Positions 26,718-35,314 of a stretch of DNA of 64,000 bases are shown piece by piece (the first letter of the stretch is position 1; each line of letters opens with the position of its first letter). The DNA lies in contig NZ_LT629960.1 of NCBI RefSeq assembly GCF_900104605.1, positions 1,116,001 to 1,180,000 on the forward strand, written 5' to 3'. Position numbers and translations under genes: made by a program. The stretch is from Tidjanibacter massiliensis (GTDB lineage Bacteria > Bacteroidota > Bacteroidia > Bacteroidales > Rikenellaceae). The notes under the pieces are model-generated. The model saw only the letters and a list, made by a program, of their open reading frames with translations, was not told the origin of the DNA and searched no databases.

Positions 26718-27650
26718 TCAGACCATTCCCCGGTCGATACCGAATTTCTCCGCATCGTGATGCACCCCTTCCGGCTCGACATGCACGACGATATCGTAAA
26801 TATTGTCAATCCGCGCCTTGATGCTGCGCTCCACCTCGTTCGCTATCCGGTGGGCCTCCGTCACCGAAATCGTGCCGTCCACCTCGATATCGAGCGCAAT
26901 CATGTACATGTTGCCTATCTGCCGCGAACGCACCCGGTGGGGATTGTGCGCACCGGGCACCGCCTCCACGGCCTGGAATATCCGGGCATAGACCGTCTCG
27001 TCCTTGACGCCGTCCATCAGTTCCACATTGGAATCCATGAATATCGTTACGGACGACTTGATAATGAAAAGGCTTATCACAAGGCCCGTTACCGTATCGA
27101 GTACCGGCATATCCAGCGCGAAGGTGAAAACGAGCCCCACGAGCACCCCCAGCGAAATGATGACGTCGTTGCGCATATTCACCGCATTGGCCGTCAGCAG
27201 GGCGCTCTGCACCCTCTTGCCCTGCCGGTACTGATAGAGCGCCAGAAGCAGCTTCCCCACGATGGAGAACAGGGTAACATAGATGGCTACCGGTGCAGGC
27301 ATCAGTTTGGGTTCGGGAGAGAACATGCTCTCAACGGACGATACGAGCATCTGCACGCCGGCATAGAAGATGATAAGCGAAAGAATTTTGGTAGCAATGG
27401 TCTCCGCCTTCTCGTATCCGTAAGGATACTTCTTGGTGGGCGGTTTGCCCACGATGCGTGCGGTAAATATCATCACCACGGAGATGACCACGTCGGTGGC
27501 CGAGTCGATGCCGTCGCCCAGCACGGCCAGGCTGCCTGCCAAAGCACCTACCGTTATCTTCGCCGCAGAGAGCACGGCATTGCCTACGGTGCTTATCCAA
27601 GAGGTTCTTACCAGCACCCTGTTACGCACCGCATTGTCGTCGATAGCCAT
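26718..27650 (-). CDS. Cation diffusion facilitator (CDF) family transporter
   Basis: A 310-residue inner-membrane metal/proton antiporter. Six membrane helices are visible. The metal-site motif is LGDGIDSATDVV in TM2 (HxxxD-type site replaced by DxxxD, GDGIDSATD), and NAVNMRNDVIISLGVL in TM5. The cytoplasmic C-terminal domain (about 215-300) has the ferredoxin-like fold with HRVRSRQIGNMYMIALDIEVDG and VTEAHRIANEVE. The DxxxD pattern is typical of iron/manganese-type rather than zinc-type CDFs. That is inference, but it suggests Fe or Mn efflux. Confidence 0.9.
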   Translation of the reverse strand: MAIDDNAVRNRVLVRTSWISTVGNAVLSAAKITVGALAGSLAVLGDGIDSATDVVISVVMIFTARIVGKPPTKKYPYGYEKAETIATKILSLIIFYAGVQMLVSSVESMFSPEPKLMPAPVAIYVTLFSIVGKLLLALYQYRQGKRVQSALLTANAVNMRNDVIISLGVLVGLVFTFALDMPVLDTVTGLVISLFIIKSSVTIFMDSNVELMDGVKDETVYARIFQAVEAVPGAHNPHRVRSRQIGNMYMIALDIEVDGTISVTEAHRIANEVERSIKARIDNIYDIVVHVEPEGVHHDAEKFGIDRGMV

Positions 27651-27840
27651 TTCACAAAGAGGATTAAAAAAGACCGGAATTTCTCCTTTCCGGCCTTTCG
27701 AAGTTAATATTGCAACTATATGCCATTCCGATACCGTCCATCATTTCCTGCCTCGAATCCGAATGACAAATGTACGAATTTTCCGGCAAATCCCCTCACC
27801 GGGAGCGGCAGGAAAGGCAACCACCGGCAGAAAGAGAAAA

Positions 27841-27925
27841 AAGAACGCCAAAAATAGAGGAAAGAGAGTGAGAAGTTCTAGTGTGAGAGTGAGTGTGAGA
27901 GCTTTCCTCTATTTGGCGCGTTCTT
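27841..27925. repeat. Imperfect 24-bp inverted repeat with purine-rich loop
   Basis: Arms 27841-27864 and 27902-27925 match at 21 of 24 positions: 8 bp and 13 bp helices separated by a 3x3 internal loop (starts AAGAACGC, ends AAATAGAGGAAAG). The 37-base centre is almost only G, A and T with repeated GTGAGA/GAGTGAG units. It has no T-tract and is not placed at a gene end. It could be a structured RNA or a recombination/protein-binding site. Confidence 0.6.
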
Positions 27926-27996
27926 GTACGACGAATACACATCACGGGAATACTCCCGCCGTTGTTCCGAAAACCCTGCTGCGGCACGACCGAAAA

Positions 27997-28131
27997 AAGA
28001 GAGTAAGTCCGAATTCGGGATGCAATCGAGATACATCCGCATGATACGTCAGAATCCAACCTTTTTAACCTTACCCCAATTAGATTACAGATTCCAAAAT
28101 AAACGTTAATAGACTAACGACTTACTCTCTT
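27997..28131. repeat. 13-bp inverted repeats enclosing a 135-base segment
   Basis: AAGAGAGTAAGTC (27997-28009) recurs as its exact complement at 28119-28131. The arm length, spacing and gene-free setting resemble invertible promoter elements of Bacteroidales. Inside, on the minus strand, TTATTTTG is one mismatch from a -7 box and would point toward the CDF gene. No recombinase gene lies nearby. Confidence 0.5.
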
Positions 28132-28391
28132 AATCCTGCCACATGTCCTTTCCGATAGGCACCGGCCTTCCGTGTCGCTCCCGCCGCCGCGGGAATCGCC
28201 GGACCCGGAAAGCGGAACGGCCGTCTGTCAACAATCCGTTTCGGTACCGGCGTCCATGCCGCCTATCTTTTCGGTTTAAAGATAAACAATGAAAACCGTA
28301 CTATAAGGCTTATTTCCGTTATAGTCCCCAAAAACCGAATTTCGGCACATCTCGACACGGATTTTCGCCCGGAAACAGCGGTCGGTCTCTT

Positions 28392-29273
28392 TCACAGATG
28401 CGCCTGCTCCCTATATTGCGACGGCGACATCCCCGTATGCTTTCTGAAAAAACGGCTCAGCAGGGACTGGCTGGAGAAACGGGCCAATCTCACGACATCC
28501 TTGATGTCCAGCGACGCATCCCGCAGCAGGGATTTTATCTCAAGCAGCGTATGCTCCACGATACACTCCTTGGCCGACTTGCCGGTGACGTCGTGCACCA
28601 CCATCGTGAGATACTTCGGCGAGATGCAGAGCTTGTCGGCATAAAAGGATACTTCACGATTCGTGGAGTAGTGCTCCGTCACGAGGTTCAGAAACTTATA
28701 GACGAGCTCCTCCTTATGTCCGTATCTGATACCGCCCCGGACCGCCTCCTTTTTGAACTGTACGAATATGTCCCAATAGAACACCCGGAGCAGCAGGATG
28801 ACGGACTCGCGGCGGATATGTCCCGTCTCCGAACCGGCCTTGCACGCAAGCGCGTGTACGAAGTTCCGAAACCGCTCCACCTCGCTCTCCACCAGCGTGA
28901 AAACATAGTGTTGGCGCATGTAGAAGAAAAAATCGAGCGTCGGACGGCACATCCCGCTCAGAACGTCCATGAAGAGCGTGTACGAGGTTTTAAAAAAGAG
29001 CATGGCAAAATCGTCGCTTTTCTCGCTCAGCACCGCGAACATGTGGGGTATCACCACCACGAGGTCGTCCTTCGACACCCTGCGCCTGACGGAAAAGATA
29101 TCCAATACGGCACTGCCTCCGGTACAAACCCCGACGAAACCCTCGGAAAGATAGGCGGGGTGACAGCCGACGGGTAAATACCTGACGTCGGAATAGACCG
29201 TAAAATCCTCGAAACCGGGAAGCACGCCGCCTTTCGCTGAACTTCTCACTTTCTCTTTCATCGTAACCTGCAT
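28392..29273 (-). CDS. AraC family transcriptional regulator
   Basis: A 293-residue regulator. The N-terminal 180 residues form a cupin-like sensing domain without a recognisable ligand motif. The C-terminal 100 residues carry two HTH motifs (SFYADKLCISPKYLTMVVHDVTGKSAKECI and IKDVVRLARFSSQSLLSRFFRKHTGMSPSQYRE), the AraC signature. Starts at 29273 or at Met5 (29261) are possible. It stands alone; its targets cannot be read from context. Confidence 0.9.
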   Translation of the reverse strand: MQVTMKEKVRSSAKGGVLPGFEDFTVYSDVRYLPVGCHPAYLSEGFVGVCTGGSAVLDIFSVRRRVSKDDLVVVIPHMFAVLSEKSDDFAMLFFKTSYTLFMDVLSGMCRPTLDFFFYMRQHYVFTLVESEVERFRNFVHALACKAGSETGHIRRESVILLLRVFYWDIFVQFKKEAVRGGIRYGHKEELVYKFLNLVTEHYSTNREVSFYADKLCISPKYLTMVVHDVTGKSAKECIVEHTLLEIKSLLRDASLDIKDVVRLARFSSQSLLSRFFRKHTGMSPSQYREQAHL

Positions 29274-29342
29274 GTTTATCGGGAGCCGGAACCGGTTCCC
29301 GTTGCAAACGGGAGATAAAGATAATGAATTTCCGGTTCAATA

Positions 29343-29376
29343 CCAAAAGAGGGCGGCCCCGCAGGAAACCGCCCTC
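29343..29376 (-). terminator. Intrinsic terminator of the amidohydrolase gene
   Basis: On the minus strand GAGGGCGG pairs with CCGCCCTC around a 12-base loop and is followed by TTTTGG, 14 bases past the stop. Confidence 0.75.
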
Positions 29377-29389
29377 CATGCACACACCG

Positions 29390-31138
29390 TTAATCGGCTC
29401 CGCCGGCCGGATAGATGACCCTCCCCCTCTTGACAGTCCGGACAACGGCGATATCCTTTATCTCCGTCCCGGGCACCTTGAGCGGATTACGGTCGAGAAT
29501 GACGAAATCGGCTATCTTGCCGGGCGTTATCGAACCCCGGTCGTCCTCCTGTCCGTACTGTCTGGCACCGTTGACGGTCACCATCCGCAAGGCCTCCATG
29601 GGAGTTACCGCATACTCGGGCCCTATCGGCTGCCCGCTGCGGGTAATGCGGTTCACGGCATTGTAAATGCTGAACAGCATGTCCGGAGGCACCACCGGCG
29701 AGTCCTGATGTATGGTGATATTAAGCCCCTTTCGCTCCAAGGCAGTACGCAGCGGACTGATGCGCCGTCCCAGCTCCGGACCGAGAATCGAAGTCAGATA
29801 GTAATCGCCCCAATAATAGGTATGGTCGTTGAAGAACGACACGTCCACTCCAAGCTCTTCGGCCCTGTCGAGCTGCTCCTCGGTAATCGTCTGGGCATGT
29901 ATCAGCACGGGCTTCATACCCTCCTCGGCTGCCGTGACCAGTTTGGCCCGGGCATACTGGTCGAGAAACTGCCCGATAGCCGCCGAACCGTTGGTATGCG
30001 CTATCACCTGATATCCTTTCCGGAGGCACTCCGCCAACTGGGCGTACAGCTCATCGTCCGTCATCTGCGGGAACCCGTCGTAATCCGCCCCCTTGCCCGC
30101 CGGAACGACATAATACGGCTCCAGCAGCCATGCGGTCTTCGCCTGCGGCGAACCGTCGAGGAAGAGTTTCACACCGGCACGACGCAGTCCGTCCCTGTAA
30201 ACGGCCTCACGGCTCGGGACGGACATGCTGCCGAGGTCGCCGTAGCTGTTGATATCAATGATGAGGGAATCGCCCTGCTCCACAATAGTCCGCACGCTCG
30301 CCGCAATATTACTGCCTGCACCGTCCTGTGCGGTAGTAATGCCGTGCGAGGCATATACGCGCATGGCATGCCGCAGGACGTCCTCTTCGCTCGGCGCATT
30401 CGTAACGGCATTATCCATCAAGACATTCGGGTCATAATAGAGCCGGAAATAAGCCTCCTCCTCCAAAAGTCCGTTCAGCCGGCCGTCCGGATAACGGCCC
30501 AGCAGCGCAGCGTATTCCCGCACCAGCGGACTGCCCGGGGAATACCCCATCAGCTCCAGCGCCCTGTTGTTCACGACAGCCACATGGTTGCTCATGTGAA
30601 TGATACAAACAGGCACCTCCTCCGATATTCGGTCGAGGTCGTCGGCGGTAGGGCCCTCGGCCCCGGGGAAAACCGTATTGTCGTAACCGTTGCCTATGAA
30701 CCAGTCGCCCGGCTCATAAGTCCCTTCCGCTACCGAACGGTCGTACCATGCATCGAACTCCCGCCGGCCATACTCCACGAGCGTTTCCACGGAGGTCACC
30801 CCCTCCGCCGGAGAGAAGTCGGGAAACTTGGTAACCGAGCTGATATGGCTGTGGGAGTCGATAAAGCCGGGCAGCATCGTCATACCCTTCAGGTCTACCA
30901 ATTTCGTGTCGGGCCGGCGGCTCCGCATCAGTTCGCGCTTGCCGCCGACAGCCACTATCCTGCCGTCGCCCACCAGTACGGCCTCCACCTCGGGCCGTCC
31001 GTCATCGACCGTGACGATATCACCGCCGTAATATATCGCCGTATCCGAATAACCGGAAAGGTCATACCGTACATGCTGTCCGCAGGCGACCATCGCCGCC
31101 GACAGCGGAATCAATAGATACTTTCTCATCCGTTTCAT
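29390..31138 (-). CDS. YtcJ-like amidohydrolase, exported lipoprotein
   Basis: A 582-residue metal-dependent hydrolase. The ATG at 31138 starts a lipoprotein signal (LIPLSAAMVAC). The amidohydrolase barrel shows DTAIYYGGDIVTVDDGRPEVEAVLV, MLPGFIDSHSHI (first metal-binding His pair), HTNGSAAIGQFLDQY, VLIHAQTI, TIHQDSPV, and a GSITPGKIADFVILDRNPL C-terminal signature. YtcJ-type enzymes hydrolyse amides or cyclic amides of unknown natural substrate. It stands alone and has its own terminator. Confidence 0.9.
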   Translation of the reverse strand: MKRMRKYLLIPLSAAMVACGQHVRYDLSGYSDTAIYYGGDIVTVDDGRPEVEAVLVGDGRIVAVGGKRELMRSRRPDTKLVDLKGMTMLPGFIDSHSHISSVTKFPDFSPAEGVTSVETLVEYGRREFDAWYDRSVAEGTYEPGDWFIGNGYDNTVFPGAEGPTADDLDRISEEVPVCIIHMSNHVAVVNNRALELMGYSPGSPLVREYAALLGRYPDGRLNGLLEEEAYFRLYYDPNVLMDNAVTNAPSEEDVLRHAMRVYASHGITTAQDGAGSNIAASVRTIVEQGDSLIIDINSYGDLGSMSVPSREAVYRDGLRRAGVKLFLDGSPQAKTAWLLEPYYVVPAGKGADYDGFPQMTDDELYAQLAECLRKGYQVIAHTNGSAAIGQFLDQYARAKLVTAAEEGMKPVLIHAQTITEEQLDRAEELGVDVSFFNDHTYYWGDYYLTSILGPELGRRISPLRTALERKGLNITIHQDSPVVPPDMLFSIYNAVNRITRSGQPIGPEYAVTPMEALRMVTVNGARQYGQEDDRGSITPGKIADFVILDRNPLKVPGTEIKDIAVVRTVKRGRVIYPAGGAD

Positions 31139-31429
31139 GTTCAAATGCACTATTTTTGTAGCAATCCCTCAAAAACCGTACATTTTCCCTCAGCCCCGGC
31201 GAGAAAGCGCGGCCGTCGGCAGGAGGAACGGCCTCAATCCGGCCGAACACAGGGTCGCGTCCCCGTTTCCCTGCTGCCCGGCCACCGCCCGACCGTTCCT
31301 GCACACGGACGGTTCTTTCGGCCCGACTCATACGGTACGGAACCGACAGCGGAAAAATTATCGCAAATTTCCCGTACATCCCTTGCACAATAAAAAATAA
31401 GTCGTACATTTGCACTCGCAATTCAGCAC

Positions 31430-31503
31430 GGTGTGGTAGTTCAGCTGGTTAGAATACCTGCCTGTCACGCAGGGGGTCGCGGGTTCGAGTCCCGTCCATA
31501 CCG
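31430..31503 (+). tRNA. tRNA-Asp (GTC)
   Basis: A 74-base cloverleaf. The acceptor stem GGTGTGG pairs with CCATACC (one G-U). A D-arm with AGCTGGTT is present. The anticodon stem CCTGC/GCAGG encloses loop CTGTCAC with anticodon GTC (31464-31466). The T-arm is GCGGG-TTCGAGT-CCCGT. CCA is not encoded. No attachment-site repeat of its 3' end was noticed downstream. Confidence 0.97.
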
Positions 31504-31514
31504 CAAAAAACGGA

Positions 31515-31546
31515 AGCCTTGTAAATAGCTATTTACAAGGCTTTTT
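31515..31546 (+). terminator. Intrinsic terminator after tRNA-Asp
   Basis: AGCCTTGTAAATAG and its exact complement (28-base palindrome, 31515-31542) are followed by TTTT. Confidence 0.9.
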
Positions 31547-32210
31547 CATTTACATTCCTCTACGGCCGATACGGTTCGACCGACTCCGACAGGCCCCAAC
31601 CGCCCTCTTCGGCCGCACATTGTGCGCCGGTCTTCCATATCCGGCTGACTCCGTCCCTCTCCGCAGAAAAGGCGCACGGCCAACAACGTTCCGTCGGAAC
31701 CGGCAGACGATACCCAAAGAGGTCTTCATTACGCATGAATGCACCGTCGCCGGGAGCACTCAACCGGTTGAAAGGCCCTATCTGCAACCCGCATTCACCT
31801 CTGCAACCCGCATTCACCCGCATACCGAAAGCGCGTTCACAACCGATTCGGAAGGCAGCCCCCACATTCCCGCACTGCACGAGCATCCGACACCGATTCA
31901 TATCGGTCGTCTTCTGGGCACCGAACCCGAGACTCAGCCCCGGACAGCAACCCGCACAGGCCCGGTCGCCGCTGCGCAGCCAAAGCTGTCCCACTGCAAA
32001 AACCGAAGCCTCTACACCCGGCCATACAGCACGGCTGGCCGTCCCGCAGCAAGCCGGACTGCGCCTCTTCCGTTTTTTCCAATCCGCAGCCCGATACAAA
32101 TTCCGAATCCGTGGAATCCACAGGCCGTTGCCGTGTCCTATTTTGGCGGCGGGCATTCCGGCACGGCCGGAAGCCCTCTTTTCCTAATAATCCATTAAAC
32201 AACAGGACAC
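31547..32210. other. Gene-free region before the RHS locus
   Basis: 664 bases with open frames but no protein-like translation on either strand. It contains a 19-base tandem repeat at 31782-31819. It may be eroded sequence between the tRNA and the RHS pair. Confidence 0.5.
31782..31819. repeat. 19-base tandem duplication
   Basis: CTGCAACCCGCATTCACC occurs twice back to back (31782 and 31801), with the 19th base differing. No role is apparent. Confidence 0.8.
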
Positions 32211-35200
32211 ATGGCAACATTAAAAAGACTCAGGACAGTGCTACTGCTGGCCGCTGCCGCCTGCCTGCCGTGGAACCGGCTCCACGCCCAGGAAAGCAAC
32301 TCGCTCAGCCCCTCGCCCGACAGCCGGACGCTCGTACGGGAACCGTGAACGTCCAGGCCCCGCTCTACACCGTTCAGGCCAATGGAATCTCGATTCCGAT
32401 AACCCTGAGCTACAACACCTCGGGCGTCAAGGTCAACGACACCCCGACCTCCACAGGACTCGGCTGGAGACTCTCGGCAGGCGGAAAAATCACCCGAATC
32501 GTCAAAAAATATCCAGACGAGCAGTCGCGCCGAACAGCCGTCACCTATATAAAAAACGATTCGACCCGACTCTATCACTACAACTCCGCCTGGCTGGATT
32601 ATCTCTTCAAGACGGACAGTACGCTGAATGAAGTCTATGAACTGGGGGTATTCGAGTACCTGCCGAACGGAGAACGGGAAGGAAACATACCTTTCTTCGA
32701 TTTCGATACCGAACCGGACATTTTCTATTTCGAAATACCGGGCAACTCCGGCATCTTCGTACTCGACAACGACGGCGGAGCGCACACCATCCCCTATCAG
32801 GACCTCGCCATCACCTTCATACGCGGCACGGAACCGACGGACAACCGTTTCACGATACGGGATAATGCGGGCAACCTCTACAAATTCGGCTCTTCGGCGG
32901 AGAGCCGGGAGGTCACGACCGCGACTACCCACGACAATACCAACCACACCAACACCAAAACCCTGACCTACAACTCCACCTGGCATCTCGACGAAATCGC
33001 GCCCTTCTCCGGAGAACAGGTACTGTTCACATACGAAGCGGGAACCCACGCAAACGAGATAACCACCCGGGACTGGTTCCAAGTCGGCCTCTATGCGCTC
33101 AAAGAGGGCCGGTACGAGCTCCTCCAATTCGAGAACGACTACACGACCGCCACCGCCGCGGCTCCGAAATTCCTGCGGCAGATTACATGGAGCGGAGGCA
33201 AGGTCGTCTTCACGTACGACGGCATCACCAGCCTGAAACTCGGCACCACCTATCAAGTACTAAAGAACATCACTACCTACGCCACGACCCGACAGACGAA
33301 TGACATCCACTTCGACTACTCCTTTTTCCAAAACGGAGCGCTCAAGCTGACCGCCGTCAGGGAACGGTACGGCAACGACATGCTCTACCTTTACAAGTTC
33401 CGTTACCTCGACATGGCGGCATTCCCAGCCAACAACGACAGTTTCTTCGACCACTGGGGATATTACAACAACCGCGGCGACTACGGATACCATGACTACA
33501 TGCCCGCGATAGAAATCGACGGCATCGCCGTACCGGGCCACGACCGCACCCCGACCGCCAACGCCCGAGGCAATATCCTCTCCGGCATAGAGACAGGCAA
33601 CGGCTTCAGCTTCACCTACAACTACGAATTGAATTCGATAGCCGACGCAGCGAACGGAGACCGTCCTTTCGGCGGGTTGCGCATCGCCAGCATCACGCAA
33701 CTCATCGGCAACGGCGAACAGACCGTGCGTCGTTTCGAATACACCCTGCCGGACGGACGTTCCAGCGGCAAGGCGTTTCAAGACAAATTCCGGTACTACG
33801 ACTCCTATCCCAATGGGCCGCAAGGCGAAAAACGTATTCTGGTATATTCCCGCTGCATCAACAATTTGTACGACTTCGGAGGCAACCACATGTCCTACTC
33901 CCGTGTAACCGAGTATATGCCCAACGGTTCCTACACCGTCTACTGTTACGACGAGGGCATCGACAATCTGGACCCGGAATGGGAATACTACCCGACTACT
34001 CCCGCCCTTACGGAAGCGCAGAAAAACCGGATGGAGCCGTTCGCACCGCCCACCTCCTATTTCTGGCGCCGCGGCCTGCTCACCTCCCAGTCGGTGTACG
34101 ACTCCGACGGCAATCTGGTATCCGGCACCAGCACCCGGTATGCGTTCGGGGAACCGAAGGCCAAGATAAAGTGTTTGGTTCCCTACACTCCGCTGCAACG
34201 GCTCTTTGTCTATTACTGGATAAGCGAACCGGTCTATGTCTCCAAAACCACCACTTACGGCAGCAAATACAGCCTCGCCTCGGAGACCGAATTCACCTAC
34301 GACACGAACCGGATGCTTCCCACGAAGAGCGTCACGACAGATGCTGCCGGAAATACCTATGAAACCCGCATCAAATACGCCAAGGACTATGGCAACATCA
34401 CCGGTTCGACCATTACGGACCGTTACGGTATGCTGGCGGCGATAAAACAGATGCTGGACCACCATGCGTACAACCTTCCCATCGAAACGGTCAAATACAG
34501 AAACGGGAAAATCGTTTCGGCCAACCTCGTGCTGTACAAAACGCTCTCCGACAACCCACAGAGGCCAGGAGTCGTTCCGGCGACGGAGATGGCCGTCTAT
34601 ACCGACGCCCCCATCGTCCATACGGCGTTCACCCATTCGAGCATCTACAACGCTCCGTACACGAGCGAATTCAGGTACGACTCCCGATACGAACCCACCG
34701 TCCGGTACGACGAGTACGACGGCCCCACCCTGCTCTCCTCCCACGCCGAGCACGGCACGGTACAGTCAGTCATGTACGGCTACGACGGGACACTGCCGGT
34801 CGCCGTCGTAACGAATGCCGTCCACAGCAAGGCATCCGGCCGCAACCAGGTCATCTACGACAGCTTCGAATCGGGGGCCAACATACTCAAGAGCGCCCAC
34901 GCCAAAAGCGGAGAATACGTACTGAACGGCTCCTATTCGGTGGAGCTGAAGAACCTGAAACCCGGACGCTACATCGTCTCCTACTGGCGCCTGCCGCGTA
35001 CCTCCGCCGCTCCGGCCGCCTGGCAGTACGTGGAGAGCAGCATGGACATCGGCCCGGACACCCCGCCCTTCACCCTGCCGACGTCATCGGCCTATGTATA
35101 TGACGAGCTCCGTATCCTGCCGGTCGGAGCACAGATGACCACCTGCGCCTACACGCCCGGCGTGGGCAAGATATCGGAAACCGATGTCAACGGCACGACC

Positions 35201-35305
35201 ACCTACTACGACTACAACAAATTCGGTCTGCTGAAAACGGTACGCGACGACGACGGTACCGTCGTCAAAAGGTTCATTTATGACAATTATACCAGCAATC
35301 TTTAA
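32211..35305 (+). pseudogene. RHS/YD-repeat protein, first of the pair, frameshifted after its signal peptide
   Basis: ATG at 32211 starts a clear signal peptide (LLLAAAACLPW ... LHAQ) and ESNSLSPSPDSRTL, then stops at TGA (32346-32348). The body, in the neighbouring frame, resumes with TGTVNVQAPLYTVQANGISI, the conserved start of Bacteroidetes RHS proteins, and runs about 985 residues to 35305. It has LSYNTSGVKVND, GLGWRLSAGG, many YxYD-type YD repeats and a final TTYYDYNKFGLLKTV segment. Family members normally have a dozen more residues between SPSP and the TG motif, so a small deletion plus frameshift at about 32320-32345 is likely. It could also be a sequencing error, an out-of-phase state or a programmed shift. 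It lacks an RHS core, which is in the next gene. Confidence 0.7.
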
Positions 35306-35314
35306 ACAGAAGCC

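Larger units (their letters stand above)
27651..28391. other. 0.74-kb gene-free region with inverted-repeat structures
   Basis: No convincing gene. It separates the CDF gene from the AraC gene and is AT-rich compared with its surroundings. It contains a long imperfect hairpin (27841-27925) and a 13-bp inverted repeat pair enclosing 135 bases (27997-28131). The promoter of the CDF gene must lie near its left end. Confidence 0.55.

Noticed and set aside
31430-31503. tRNA-Asp as attachment site of an integrated element
   Set aside because: No direct repeat of the tRNA 3' end and no integrase gene was noticed downstream in the window.
31620-32198. Open frames of about 150-190 codons between tRNA-Asp and the RHS locus
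   Set aside because: Translations are Pro/Arg/Thr-rich without secondary-structure pattern, and a tandem repeat lies inside them.
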